A DNA stretch of 64,000 nucleotides from Ruegeria atlantica (GCF_013032005.1 NZ_WQBE01000017.1:1-64000), one strand, 5' to 3'. Positions 28,701 through 38,503 are shown, numbered from the stretch's first letter. The notes: a model not told the origin generated them from the sequence alone. A program made the numbers and translations.

Positions 28701-29241
28701 ATTATGGGACTGTGCAAGGCGAAATAACTACAGAATGACAGGATGCGCTAGGCGTTCATCGGTATAGGTTGGGTATCCGAAAGTATAGTTACACTCGACC
28801 AAGCTTAATCTGCGGTGCCAGCTTCGAAACACCCTCTCCGCACGGTGCAAAAAAGCTATACACCAGAACTTTCGGAAGGAGATGCCCGCCGGAGACGGCG
28901 GCATAGATAGGATATCTGACGTATTTTATGAAAACTGGAAGCGCCCAAAGCAGCTGGATACCCATTTTTTTCGGTTTTTCCGAGAGTTTACTACTGATGG
29001 CTTGGCCTAACTCACAATTCTGGCTCTTTTGGTAGGCGCCAAACTTGACACAAAAGGAAGGTCTGTATTGGGCTCGAACCCGTTGTTCGCTAAATCGCGA
29101 CGAGTGTATGTTTGCAGACTTTGCGGCCGAAGATGTTTTAACACAAGATATGTTTGGCCTGAAAAGTTAACGAATTAAACTGTTCCTCCAAGCCGATGTT
29201 TTTCCTATCGTTGGTGAGAAACAGCGTATCGGGAGGTCTTA

Positions 29242-30804
29242 ATGAACAAGCTTGTCTCAGCAGTGGGCGCGGTTTGCTTTGCTTTCACTGGAGCTTGGGC
29301 CGACGAGCATACCCCGCCCAACATTCTTGTCATCATGGCAGATGACGTGGGTTGGGCGAGCGTCGGCGTTTACCACGGAGGTGTCAAAAGCATCGAGACG
29401 CCGAACTTGGATCGCCTCTCGTCTGAGGGCGCTCGTCTCACAGATTATTATGCCGAGCCAAGTTGTACTGCCGGTCGATCAGCTTTCATGACCGGACAGT
29501 TACCTATTCGGACTGGCATGCACACGGTAGGGTTGCCGGGGGATCCGATAGGGTTAAACCCAGATGATCCGACGCTTCCGATGTTCTTGAAAAAGTTGGG
29601 ATACACGACGGGGCAGTTTGGTAAGAACCACTTGGGCGATCTCAACGAGTTCCTACCGACTACAAAAGGTTTCGACGAGTATTGGGGCTGGCTCTATCAC
29701 TTGAATGCCATGGAATATACGTCTGATCCGGATTGGCCAGACGACCCAGAATTCAACGCGCAATTCGCGCCGCGCAACATCATTCATTCTTTTGCTACAG
29801 ACGAGGAGGACGAAACAGTCGATCCGCGTTTTGGAAAAGTCGGGAAGCAGCGCATCATTGATGACGGACCTGCGCCGCCGGAACGCCAAAAGACTTTGGA
29901 TGACGAAGTGACATCTTACACGAAGGACTTCATTTCTCGTGCAGTTGAGTCGGACACTCCGTTTTTTGTCTGGATGGCTCCAGCCCGTGCACACGTCTGG
30001 ACCCACCTTAGCCCCGAATACGAAGCTATGTTGGGCAATGGGCGCGGACTTCAGGATGTTGTCATGAAGGAGTTGGATAACAACGTTGGTAACGTTCTCA
30101 GCCACCTTGAAGATCTGGGAGTCGCCGATAATACCATAGTGATGTTCACTGCCGACAATGGCCCGGAAACACTGACGTGGCCTGATGGTGGTACGACACC
30201 GTTTCATGGGGAAAAGGGTACTACCTGGGAAGGTGGCTTTAGAGTTCCTGCGATTATTCGCTGGCCGGGCAAAATTCCTGAAGGTCAAGTCTTGAACGGC
30301 ATCTTCAGCGGAATGGACTGGATGCCAACATTTGTAGCTGCGGCTGGAGGTCCGACAGATCTAAGAGAAAAGCTCCTAGAGGGATATGAAGGCTATAAAG
30401 TGCATCTCGATGGCTACAACCAACTATCTTACCTGACAGGTGAGGATGAAGAGAGTAATCGCCGCGAGCTGATTTACTATCAGGGTACGGACCTCCAAGC
30501 AGTACGCTACAACGATTGGAAAGCGCACTTTGTCGTTCAAAACCACGGCTGGTCAGGCCCGAAGGAAGAATTGGTCGCCCCGTTACTCTTCAACCTTCGC
30601 CGCGATCCTTACGAGAAAGCAGCGGAGGAAAGCGGAATGTACGTCCGCTGGATGGGTGAGAAAATGTGGGCATTCGGCCCGGCCGCCCGACTAGTGCAGG
30701 CACATCTCGCTACCTTCGAGGAGTTCCCTCCGCGCGGGAAGCCGGTCGCCAATCAAGACCATGTTGAAGAACAGACATCAACCGAAGGCGGCATCTCTCA
30801 GTAG
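29242..30804 (+). CDS. Sulfatase (arylsulfatase type, CxAGR)
   Basis: Hydrolyses a sulfate ester, probably in the periplasm: residues 1-20 form a signal peptide ending AWA|DEH. The 520 residues fit type I sulfatases. Metal ligands are in IMADDVGWAS (about 31-40). The formylglycine precursor motif is C75-T-A-G-R79, the CxAGR form of CxPSR. GKNHLGD and TADNGPE supply further ligands. A formylglycine-generating enzyme is needed and is not in this window. It is followed by DUF4345 and DUF302 genes on the same strand. The sulfated substrate is unknown; algal or phospholipid-like sulfates are possibilities. Confidence 0.9.
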   Translation: MNKLVSAVGAVCFAFTGAWADEHTPPNILVIMADDVGWASVGVYHGGVKSIETPNLDRLSSEGARLTDYYAEPSCTAGRSAFMTGQLPIRTGMHTVGLPGDPIGLNPDDPTLPMFLKKLGYTTGQFGKNHLGDLNEFLPTTKGFDEYWGWLYHLNAMEYTSDPDWPDDPEFNAQFAPRNIIHSFATDEEDETVDPRFGKVGKQRIIDDGPAPPERQKTLDDEVTSYTKDFISRAVESDTPFFVWMAPARAHVWTHLSPEYEAMLGNGRGLQDVVMKELDNNVGNVLSHLEDLGVADNTIVMFTADNGPETLTWPDGGTTPFHGEKGTTWEGGFRVPAIIRWPGKIPEGQVLNGIFSGMDWMPTFVAAAGGPTDLREKLLEGYEGYKVHLDGYNQLSYLTGEDEESNRRELIYYQGTDLQAVRYNDWKAHFVVQNHGWSGPKEELVAPLLFNLRRDPYEKAAEESGMYVRWMGEKMWAFGPAARLVQAHLATFEEFPPRGKPVANQDHVEEQTSTEGGISQ

Positions 30805-30931
30805 AGGAAGAGAGGCAACCGATACGCCTTTCTCACTGCGGCGTGGGCATCCGGCTCGGATCATCGGATGCCCCAGAAAACCGGTTAGGAATTTTGCAAA
30901 AAAGCGAAACCTCTACGAGAAGGATTCCTCC

Positions 30932-31306
30932 ATGAGTGTTAGATTAGTCCTTCTGCTTGCTGCCGTTGGCCTCGTGCCAATCGCGTTATCATACGGTCTG
31001 ATACCCGGCAGTTCGATTCCAGCTTTGCTGGGATTTCCGGTGGAAGGGACCAACCAAACCCACGTGTTCCGCGCGATTATGGGTCTTTACCTGGCAAACG
31101 CGTTGTTTTGGTTGGCGGCCGCTTTGAAACCAGAATTACAACGCCCCGCGCTGTGGGTTCTTTTTTTGTTTATGTCGGGACTGGCCGTTGGACGCATACT
31201 AAGCATTCTTATCGATGGAGTTCCAAACGGGTTACTTCTATTTTATCTTGCGGCCGAGATAGCTTTTGCAGCTCTGGCGGCGGTTTCCCTGAGAAAAGTA
31301 CAATGA
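30932..31306 (+). CDS. DUF4345 domain-containing membrane protein
   Basis: 124 residues with four predicted transmembrane helices, beginning MSVRLVLLLAAVGLVPIALS. The conserved stretch PALLGFPVEGTNQTHVFRA (near 29-47) and the following IMGLYLANALFWLAAAL are typical of DUF4345. The ATG at 30932 is chosen because the frame upstream runs back into the sulfatase gene without membrane character. It lies 127 bp behind the sulfatase gene and 16 bp before the DUF302 gene. No function is known for the family. Confidence 0.8.
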   Translation: MSVRLVLLLAAVGLVPIALSYGLIPGSSIPALLGFPVEGTNQTHVFRAIMGLYLANALFWLAAALKPELQRPALWVLFLFMSGLAVGRILSILIDGVPNGLLLFYLAAEIAFAALAAVSLRKVQ

Positions 31307-31322
31307 AACAGGAAGTGTTAAA

Positions 31323-32180
31323 GTGCTGAGGTTTTTCTTTGTTCTCTCGATGATTACAACTGCGTCGGTTTCGACATCCGGTCTGGCACAATCGTCATCT
31401 GTCCAGACTGCGGTGGACAAAAATTTTTTAGAGCTTGAGACTGCCGTTGACGAGGCGGGGCCTACTCCAATTGCATCGATAGACCACTCGCGTCTGGCTA
31501 AAGCCGAAGGCGTAGATATGCCCGCGTCTCGTGTGCTCATTTTCTCTGATCCTGAGATAAACACACCCATTCTGAAAGAGACCGTGCGAACAGGTTTGGA
31601 CCTTCCTTTTCGCGTTCTTTCCTACGATCAGGATGATCGCCCGCAGATTACCTACACGGACTCCCAGTTTCTCAAAATCCGGCATGGGCTCGCGGACGCG
31701 TCTTCGGTGCGTGTATTTCAGAGCAAGATGCTCGAAGTTCTTAACGACTTGGATGCAACACCAGCGCCGACCAACGGGTTGTTTGCCGACTATGGCGTCA
31801 TCGAACTGCGATCTCAGCTCAGCGTACCAGAGGCAGTCGAACGTCTCAGGACAGCTGTGATGGGACAGGACGATACTGTCTGGTTTGGGGAAATCGATTT
31901 TGCGACCGAAGCATCCCAACTAGGGGTGGAACTGCCGGATGCAGTTCTCTTACTGTTCGGCGGACCAGCACCCGGTGGCGTAGCTATGGCGGGCTTTCCG
32001 GCAATTGGTTTGGATGCCTTTTGCCAAAAACTTTTGGTTTACGCGAATGAAGAAGGCGGCTCCGTAGTTATTTTCAATGACATCGCTGCCCTCGCGGAGT
32101 TGCACTACGGTTTTTCAGCCGAACCTCATCACGGATTGAACAAACGACTTAACGCAACATTTCGCACGGCAATTGAGTAG
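31323..32180 (+). CDS. Exported protein with two DUF302-like domains
   Basis: 285 residues with a signal peptide (FFFVLSMITTASV, cleavage near GLA|QS). The first DUF302 domain spans about 28-145, with SRVLIFSDPEINTPILKE and LPFRVLSYDQDDRPQITY. A second copy spans about 155-280, with DAVLLLFGGPAPGGVAMAGF and KLLVYANEEGGSVVIFND. DUF302 proteins are small alpha/beta folds of uncertain role, some linked to metal or redox stress. It is the last gene of the sulfatase operon. Confidence 0.75.
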   Translation: MLRFFFVLSMITTASVSTSGLAQSSSVQTAVDKNFLELETAVDEAGPTPIASIDHSRLAKAEGVDMPASRVLIFSDPEINTPILKETVRTGLDLPFRVLSYDQDDRPQITYTDSQFLKIRHGLADASSVRVFQSKMLEVLNDLDATPAPTNGLFADYGVIELRSQLSVPEAVERLRTAVMGQDDTVWFGEIDFATEASQLGVELPDAVLLLFGGPAPGGVAMAGFPAIGLDAFCQKLLVYANEEGGSVVIFNDIAALAELHYGFSAEPHHGLNKRLNATFRTAIE

Positions 32181-32342
32181 CCGCTGTTTGGAAAACGCAA
32201 TAGAAACCCGTTACCGATTGGCCATCTGTTCGTCGTCCGCTTTGGGCTCTTCTTCCTCTTGGGACACATCGCAGAGAAAGGCCGGTGCGAGCCCAAACCT
32301 ACGATATGCTGCACCACGCTCGAATGGGGGCCTTGGGAACTT

Positions 32343-33209
32343 CTAGTAGAGCAGCGAAACGACTTGATCAGTTTCGGGTCTTCGCCTCGAATCTTCGGGC
32401 AGTCGAGCGCACAAATGACGCCCCGTATGGCAGGTACGCTCGCTGGTACGTTTCAGCGAACCGTTCGCGAGCGCTTCTTCGATCAGGCACAGATGCCCGA
32501 TCAAGACGCCGGCACCGGCTTTGGCCTCTTCCACGGCAAGGCTGTAGAGGGAAAACTTCGGACCGTGTATCGGATCGCTTGTGGGCGTGGATGTCGCCTT
32601 TGACCAAACGGCCCAGTCGTCTGCCCATGTCTGGTCGTGCAGAAGCGTCGTTGTCTCGAAGTCTACGACCCGTTCAAGAAGCGCGGGCGCGCACACCGGT
32701 ACAATCTCATCGGCACAAATTGGGACCTGATCGGGGGATCCATCGGGCACATCGAAGAAAATCGCCAAATCGAACAGTTCTCTCGACAGGCTCGGCGGGG
32801 TTTCCATGGCGGTGACCGAGAAGTTGATCATGGGCAATTGCGCTCTGACCTTGCTCAGTCTTTTCGGCAACCAAAGCTGAGCGACGGAAGGAAGGGCTGC
32901 GATGTGAAAATCCACGTCCGGACCAAGATTGCGCAAGGCGCGCGTTGCATCCGCCAACGCGTCAAAGGCAGATGTGAACCTTGAGACCAGCGATGCTCCG
33001 GCCTTCGTCAACTCCACCCCTTGGGCGTTACGGCGAAAGAGTGACATGCCTGCCCAATCTTCCAACGTCTTGATATGCTGAGAGATCGCGCCGGGAGTGA
33101 CGCAAAGCTCATCCGCAGCCGCAACAAAACTCACATGTCGCGCAGCAGCTTCAAATGCCCGCATGGCGTTCAGCGGTGGGCCCTTCGGGCGTTTGGGGGC
33201 GACGCTCAT
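32343..33209 (-). CDS. LysR-family regulator (GcvA-like)
   Basis: 288-residue regulator with the N-terminal helix-turn-helix (NAMRAFEAAARHVSFVAAAD, then VTPGAISQHIKTLEDWAG) and an effector domain with VDFHIAALPSVAQLWL near 100. It is divergent from the SHMT-like enzyme gene, 95 bp apart, and presumably activates it. The last 40 residues diverge from the usual GcvA end. They still close with a plausible helix, so I treat the gene as intact. Confidence 0.85.
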   Translation of the reverse strand: MSVAPKRPKGPPLNAMRAFEAAARHVSFVAAADELCVTPGAISQHIKTLEDWAGMSLFRRNAQGVELTKAGASLVSRFTSAFDALADATRALRNLGPDVDFHIAALPSVAQLWLPKRLSKVRAQLPMINFSVTAMETPPSLSRELFDLAIFFDVPDGSPDQVPICADEIVPVCAPALLERVVDFETTTLLHDQTWADDWAVWSKATSTPTSDPIHGPKFSLYSLAVEEAKAGAGVLIGHLCLIEEALANGSLKRTSERTCHTGRHLCARLPEDSRRRPETDQVVSLLY

Positions 33210-33304
33210 TTCTTAGCCTTAGTTTTTCTATGCCCAGAAATAGCAAATCTGCTTTGCGCTGTCACGCTCAAGGCGCCAGATTGGTGCAAACAGGAGGATG
33301 GCGT

Positions 33305-34612
33305 ATGACACTTGCACAACGAAACTGGGTTCCCATAACGAGTGAAACTCTGGTTCAGGACATTGCCAACAAGGCTGCGTCCACGTCCTCGGCCGATCTT
33401 CTGGCCCGGGTTCAGACACTCGCTGAGCGGAACCGTGTGATCCACGAGGAAGAATGCTTCAACCTCAATCCGGCGACCAATGTTATGAACCCCAAGGCAG
33501 AGGCGCTCTTGTCGTCAGGTATCGGATCGCGTCCGTCCTTGGGCTATCCCGGTGACAAGTATGAAATGGGATTGGAGGCGATCGAAGAAATCGAGGTTAT
33601 CACCGCCCAGCTTTGCGCAGAGGTGTTCGATGCCAGTTTCGCAGAGGTCCGCGTGCCCTCTGGCGCGATTGCCAACCTGTATGGCTTCATGGCGACCTGC
33701 AAACCGGGTGACACGATTATCGCTCCGCCCGCGTCGATTGGCGGGCATGTGACGCACCATATCGCGGGCTGTGCGGGGCTTTATGGCCTGCGCACGGTCG
33801 AGGCTCCCGTAAACACGGATGGCTACACGGTCGATCTAGATCAGCTTCGCGCATTGGCCCTGGCCGACCGACCCAAGCTGATCACCATCGGCGGCAGTCT
33901 GAACCTGTTTGAGCACCCTGTGGCCGACATTCGTACCATCGCGGACGAAGTCGGCGCTAAGGTCATGTTCGACGCTGCCCACCAATGCGGGATCATAGCC
34001 GGGAGGGCGTGGTCGAACCCGCTGAAGGAAGGCGCGCATTTCATGACGATGAGCACCTACAAAAGCCTTGGGGGACCGGCCGGGGGACTGATCGTCACCA
34101 ACGATGCCGAGATCGCAAAGGCGCTGGATGCCATCGCGTTCCCCGGGATGACTGCCAACTTCGATGCTGCGAAGACGGCCGCTCTTGCGGTGACCATGCT
34201 GGATTGGAGGGACTTTGGGAAAGCCTATGCCAGGGGGATGATCGCAATGTCGCAAGCATTGGCGACCGCATTGGACACAGAGGGCGTTCCGGTCTTTGCT
34301 GGGGCCGAAGGCTTTACGAACTCCCACCAGTTCGCCGTATTGGCCGAACCCTTTGGAGGCGGTCAGGCGGCGTCGAAAAAGCTGCGCCCGAATGGGTTTC
34401 TAGCTTGCGGCATCGGACTGCCATTGGCCGTGGTTGACGGCGATATGAACGGATTGCGCATTGGCACGCCAGAACTGGTCCGTTGGGGCATTACGACGGC
34501 CGATGCAGGTCAGCTTGCCGCGCTAATTAAACGCGGTCTCAACGGCGAAAATGTTGGAGAAGAGGTGGCGTCTTGGAGGCGAAACTTTGACACTCTCTGC
34601 TTTGTTCACTGA
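33305..34612 (+). CDS. SHMT-like PLP-dependent enzyme
   Basis: 435-residue fold-type I PLP enzyme related to serine hydroxymethyltransferase. Features: NLNPATNVMNPKAEALLSSG near 48, SLGYPGDKYEMG, RVPSGAIANLYGFMA, the PLP-Asp segment VMFDAAHQCGII, and the PLP lysine in MSTYKSLGGPAGGL. Real GlyA has TTHKTLRGPRGG there, so this is a divergent subgroup that may act as an amino acid aldolase or 2-methylserine-type enzyme. The ATG at 33305 follows AGGAGG. The divergent LysR gene is the likely regulator. A strong terminator lies 174 nt downstream. Confidence 0.82.
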   Translation: MTLAQRNWVPITSETLVQDIANKAASTSSADLLARVQTLAERNRVIHEEECFNLNPATNVMNPKAEALLSSGIGSRPSLGYPGDKYEMGLEAIEEIEVITAQLCAEVFDASFAEVRVPSGAIANLYGFMATCKPGDTIIAPPASIGGHVTHHIAGCAGLYGLRTVEAPVNTDGYTVDLDQLRALALADRPKLITIGGSLNLFEHPVADIRTIADEVGAKVMFDAAHQCGIIAGRAWSNPLKEGAHFMTMSTYKSLGGPAGGLIVTNDAEIAKALDAIAFPGMTANFDAAKTAALAVTMLDWRDFGKAYARGMIAMSQALATALDTEGVPVFAGAEGFTNSHQFAVLAEPFGGGQAASKKLRPNGFLACGIGLPLAVVDGDMNGLRIGTPELVRWGITTADAGQLAALIKRGLNGENVGEEVASWRRNFDTLCFVH

Positions 34613-34785
34613 GACAGAAAGCGGACATTTGTGCATTCTTGGCGAACGTCAAGAAAGTTCGCGTCTCGTTGGTCCGATCGGCTTGCGGCGAATGCTTTTG
34701 GTTACATTCCTTCCGGAATTGTCACTGTTCCTCCCGAAGATGCTTATGGGCATCCAATAGTGACACAATAATCTGGAAGCTGGTT

Positions 34786-34822
34786 GCGCCGGAGTCGAAA
34801 GGCTCCGGCGCTATTCTATTTT
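34786..34822 (+). terminator. Intrinsic terminator behind the SHMT-like gene
   Basis: GCGCCGGAG (34786-34794) and CTCCGGCGC (34803-34811) form a perfect 9-bp stem with an 8-nt loop, followed by a T-rich tail TATTCTATTTT. Confidence 0.75.
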
Positions 34823-34951
34823 GAAACATCTATTTAGTGTTGGATCGCCCCGAGGTTGAGGCAAAGGAGTTACGCACCGGACACCTGCATTGAAATCTCT
34901 ATCGGCCAGTTTTTTCTGCGTCCTCAGCTCTACCGAGCTTTCGTAAATCGA

Positions 34952-36154
34952 TCAGACGGCTTCCAGCGCGATGGCGATACCCTGACCAACACCAACGCAC
35001 ATGGTGGCCAGCGCGCGTTTGTGGCCACCCAACGACAGCTCCAGTGCCGCCGTTCCAGCGATCCGGGCCCCGGTCATGCCCAGCGGGTGCCCCAGAGCAA
35101 TGGCCCCGCCATTTGGATTCACATGCGCGCTATCCTCGGCCAGACCTAGGCCGCGCAGAACTGCGATACCTTGCGCGGCAAAAGCCTCATTCAGTTCAAC
35201 CACGTCGAAGTCTTCGGGTTTCAGGCCCAAACGGGCGCACAGCTTTTGCGTGGCCGGGATCGGACCGATACCCATAATCCGAGGTGCCACACCCGCCGAC
35301 GCCCCGCTAACAATGCGGGCCATCGGGGTCAGTCCGTATGTCCTGGCGGCATCAGCCGAGGCGATGATCAGCGCGGCAGCCCCGTCATTGACGCCCGAGG
35401 CATTGCCAGCCGTGACTGTTCCACCATTACGGAAAGGCGCGGGCAGGTTGGTCAATTTTTCCAGCGTCGTGCTGCGGGGATGCTCATCGGTTGCAAACAG
35501 AACTGGATCGCCTTTTCGCTGCGGCAGTTCGACCGGAGTAATTTCCTGTGCCAGCCGACCCGACGCGATAGCTTTGGCCGCGCGCTCTTGACTGCGAAGC
35601 GCGAATGCGTCCTGCGCGTCACGCGTCACATTGAATTCCTCAGCGACGTTCTCAGCAGTTTCCGGCATGGAGTCGACACCGTACTGTGACTTGATCACCA
35701 GGTTGATAAAGCGCCAGCCAATGGTGGTGTCATAAACAGCATTCGCTCGTGAAAAGGCGCTTTCGGCCTTGGGCATAACAAAGGGTGCGCGCGACATGCT
35801 CTCAACCCCGCCAGCGACCACCAGGTCGGCATCACCACAGCGGATCGCCCGCGCGGCGTTGATCACAGCATCCATACCAGACCCACACAGGCGGTTAATG
35901 GTCGTACCGGGGACAGCCACTGGCATGCCCGCAAGCAGCAATGACATACGCGCCACGTTGCGATTGTCTTCACCGGCCTGGTTGGCGCAACCGAATATCA
36001 CGTCATCGACAGCATCCCAGTCAACGCGTGGATTGCGCGCCATCAAGGCACATATAGGAATCGCGCCCAAATCGTCAGGGCGTACCGGGGCCAGAGTACC
36101 ACCAAAACGGCCGATCGGCGTTCGAATATAATCGCAGATATAGGCTTCGGTCAT
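34952..36154 (-). CDS. pcaF: 3-oxoadipyl-CoA thiolase / acetyl-CoA acyltransferase
   Basis: 400-residue thiolase of the PcaF group, cleaving 3-oxoadipyl-CoA to succinyl-CoA and acetyl-CoA. Active-site features are complete: INRLCGSGMD with Cys90, VELNEAFAAQG, GGAIALGHPLGMTGAR with the catalytic His, and CVGVGQG with the second Cys. The ATG at 36154 (MTEAYICDY) follows AGGAAAG. The 96 codons open upstream have no thiolase similarity. No other beta-ketoadipate genes lie next to it, so a role with another 3-ketoacyl-CoA is possible. Confidence 0.88.
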   Translation of the reverse strand: MTEAYICDYIRTPIGRFGGTLAPVRPDDLGAIPICALMARNPRVDWDAVDDVIFGCANQAGEDNRNVARMSLLLAGMPVAVPGTTINRLCGSGMDAVINAARAIRCGDADLVVAGGVESMSRAPFVMPKAESAFSRANAVYDTTIGWRFINLVIKSQYGVDSMPETAENVAEEFNVTRDAQDAFALRSQERAAKAIASGRLAQEITPVELPQRKGDPVLFATDEHPRSTTLEKLTNLPAPFRNGGTVTAGNASGVNDGAAALIIASADAARTYGLTPMARIVSGASAGVAPRIMGIGPIPATQKLCARLGLKPEDFDVVELNEAFAAQGIAVLRGLGLAEDSAHVNPNGGAIALGHPLGMTGARIAGTAALELSLGGHKRALATMCVGVGQGIAIALEAV

Positions 36155-36532
36155 TGAGTTCACTTTCCTGCATGAGCCGTGGCGACATGAGAAACGGGTC
36201 GTTCGAAACGTAGGCTCGAGAGTATTTAAAAACAGTTTGAAAAAAATGGGAAATCCGAAATTTAACTTGTCCAGAATTTCTGGGCTGGTCATTCGATTAC
36301 ATAGCCCGTTGGCGCGGCCGTCTGACATTCGGCTGCACTTGTCTTGTTTCGGCCGACAAACAAGAGCGCTGACCGATCCCAGACCTGGCCAATCAGCGGA
36401 CAGCAATTCGCCCAACCATGGCCCGAGCTTAAACCCGCGCATTGGTTTCGGTTTGGCGGAATACCTCCTGCGGTCAACCGCAAGAGGCGTTTTCTAAGCA
36501 AATCCACTCATCGAAGAGTACCAGTTTGCGCT
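36155..36532. other. Intergenic region with one hairpin
   Basis: 378 bp without a supported gene. A stem (36464-36474 with 36477-36487, one mismatch) is followed on the plus strand by TTTT, but no plus-strand gene precedes it. It may instead end the minus-strand gene whose stop is at 36533. The thiolase promoter must also lie here. Confidence 0.3.
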
Positions 36533-37957
36533 TTAACTCCTGACCGCCGCCCTCAGCTCAAGAAATTTCCGCAATTGCTCGGTTTCCGGTCCTGACAATG
36601 CGCGTCCAATTGCGCCATAGGCATAAAGAGACGCACCACCCGGCACCACCCTGTTACCCGCCCCGATAAGCTGGCCGCCACGGATCGTGACCCCGTTCTC
36701 ATCTGCCCAAAATTCAGTGACGTCCGATCCCAGGTCAGGGAACTCAACGACAAGTTCGTCGTCAATTTGATCATTCGAAAGATACCAGAAAGCGCGCTGT
36801 CCAGATTCAGTGACGTCATACTGATTGATACGGTTCTGGTACGGTGTCGGTGCGGATCCGATTTCAAGCTGAGCCTGTGCAAGCAGAATGCCCTTCACAC
36901 CATCCCCCAGAACATCGACCCCCATTTCCTCTCGGGGTCGAAGATAGAGGTTTTTATTGCCCGTGCCGCTGTAGTCCAATTGTGTGGATACCCGGAAAAG
37001 ACTGCTGCCAAGGCTTTCAACATAAGCTGAACCGGACAGGATTGTGCCCGTCGTCAAATCGACTTCGAAGGCCCCGCGCGACGCAGCAAACCCGTCGCCA
37101 CCGGTAAAGTGCAGGATTGGATATTCCGCCGCCGAGGCAACAACAGAGAATGTAACAGTCTGTGCGGCTTGGATAGCCGAAGGCAGGGCAACAAATGTCA
37201 GACCACTCTGGCCGACCCTCGCCGCCAGTTTCACCATCTCTATTTCTGGCGTTCCCAGTGCAGTCGCAGTAAGAGATCCAGCACCATCGTTCCACCCTGC
37301 AAAACTCGCAGAGTTGTCCATCAAGTTCCTGATCCCACTCATCGGGTGCCGGGCAAGAAAAGGGCGCCGATCGTCATTAAATTTCTGCGCGGCGTGGTAT
37401 CCGGGAATGCTACGGGCCGCTATATCAGCAATGGTTATATCCGTCGGTCCCGATCGCCGCTTGATGCTAAGATATTCTACCTTAGATTGTATAATAACAC
37501 TGTGCCGACCTATTGTGGTAGGCAAAGGCGGGTTGCCCGTCACACCGCTGATAGACAGGCCACCAAAGCCATATGCGGTCACTGTATATTCTAGTCGGTA
37601 CCATTCTCCGACCGTTAAAATATCAGTCTGCACGACGTTTGAATACGACCCATCGGGTGAGTGGATGCGCACTTGTCCGTTTGAAATGGTTGCATCACCG
37701 TTCGTATTCCAATGAGCCACACCATCGTTTAACCCCCCGTCCGTGACAGCGTCAGGGCCAGGTCTAAGATCGTTCGATTTATCCAGCATCAACCCCACCG
37801 GTTGACCCGGACCCAGTATGGGCATCGTCCCTGCCCAGTTCTGAAAAAGTGAGCGCATATCGGCGGGGTCGAGCCAAAGCGACGGGTTCAAGTTTTTAAT
37901 ACCGCCAGGACCATTGCGCGTCGCCAATGATGTGATGGAAAGGCCAAGATTAATCAT
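36533..37957 (-). CDS. Large hypothetical protein, possibly jellyroll-containing
   Basis: 474 residues with no signal peptide and no family I recognise with certainty. The start ATG at 37957 follows AAAGAGG; a TTG three codons earlier is the alternative. Near residue 24 it has NLNPSLWLDPADMRSLFQ, then a region of beta-rich repeats with aromatic-glycine patterns (EWYRLEYTVTAYGFGGLSIS; SLFRVSTQLDYSGTGNKNLY), like carbohydrate-binding or lectin-like jellyrolls. In marine Rhodobacteraceae, similar proteins are found beside tail-fibre or surface-polysaccharide genes. It is divergent from the exopolysaccharide kinase gene. Confidence 0.65.
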   Translation of the reverse strand: MINLGLSITSLATRNGPGGIKNLNPSLWLDPADMRSLFQNWAGTMPILGPGQPVGLMLDKSNDLRPGPDAVTDGGLNDGVAHWNTNGDATISNGQVRIHSPDGSYSNVVQTDILTVGEWYRLEYTVTAYGFGGLSISGVTGNPPLPTTIGRHSVIIQSKVEYLSIKRRSGPTDITIADIAARSIPGYHAAQKFNDDRRPFLARHPMSGIRNLMDNSASFAGWNDGAGSLTATALGTPEIEMVKLAARVGQSGLTFVALPSAIQAAQTVTFSVVASAAEYPILHFTGGDGFAASRGAFEVDLTTGTILSGSAYVESLGSSLFRVSTQLDYSGTGNKNLYLRPREEMGVDVLGDGVKGILLAQAQLEIGSAPTPYQNRINQYDVTESGQRAFWYLSNDQIDDELVVEFPDLGSDVTEFWADENGVTIRGGQLIGAGNRVVPGGASLYAYGAIGRALSGPETEQLRKFLELRAAVRS

Positions 37958-38503
37958 TAATAACAACCTCTTTCATTTCATCTTTTGTTTGACGCCTGGG
38001 TTGTTTGACAAAGGCTGGTTCAGCCATGCTGGCAATTACTGCGCGGGACATTCTGTTGATCTCCAACTTATTGGATTGGTGCGATTTCATTGGATGAGAT
38101 GCCAATTTACCCTCAGATTTCCCTAGCTGCGTGTTCAGAAACCCGGGCTTTGCGGGTACTCATTCTCACTTGATGCATGACGTTAGCATTCAGCCATGGG
38201 TTGAGATTTGATCGTTCTTCACCCGGAATAATTTTCTAAGATTGTTGATTTTGAATTAGGCGACCGTACGGGTTGATCGGAAATCATGCGCCCAAAGTCA
38301 GAAAAGGGGGAAGCGGCTGAAAGCCTGGTTTGAACCGACCCAAACAGCAGGCATGAAATGCAGGGGCAAGGTGGTTTTCACCGCGGCGTTTTGAACCGGC
38401 AGTTTGGCATACGGGCGGGCCTTTATTTATGCCCTGGAACCTTGTAGAGAGCGGCTTCAAACGCGTTTCGCGTGTATCCAGCATTTGGGATAAATTATTT
38501 GAT
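37958..38503. other. Divergent region before the exopolysaccharide kinase
   Basis: 546 bp without a supported gene. It should hold promoters for the minus-strand unknown gene and the plus-strand kinase. A short ACCCG/CGGGT repeat occurs near 38143. I see no clear -35/-10 pair or regulator site. Confidence 0.3.

Larger units (their letters stand above)
28010..29241. other. 1.2-kb gene-free region with convergent terminators
   Basis: No convincing protein gene lies between the lipoprotein and sulfatase genes. The interval 28390-28690 is rich in inverted repeats and contains one intrinsic terminator in each direction (28561-28588 plus, 28598-28654 minus). This suggests two convergent non-coding transcripts. 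The remainder, including 28690-29241, holds the sulfatase promoter, which I could not pinpoint. Confidence 0.5.

Noticed and set aside
28484..28717. 77-codon frame on the minus strand
   Set aside because: It overlaps the minus-strand terminator hairpin and has no recognisable motif or ribosome site. A non-coding transcript is the better explanation.
32343..32480. Possible frameshift at the C-terminus of the LysR regulator
   Set aside because: The end diverges from GcvA, but the reading frame closes with a plausible helix and other frames give nothing better.
34613..34771. 52 codons that stay open in the SHMT-like frame after its TGA, just before the terminator
   Set aside because: The SHMT-like protein already ends at the usual family end (FDTLCFVH-type). 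No start or ribosome site begins the extension and I do not recognise the peptide. Stop readthrough cannot be shown.
36289..36507. Short frames between the thiolase gene and the unknown 474-residue gene
   Set aside because: Frames on both strands overlap, are of low complexity and have no homologous features.
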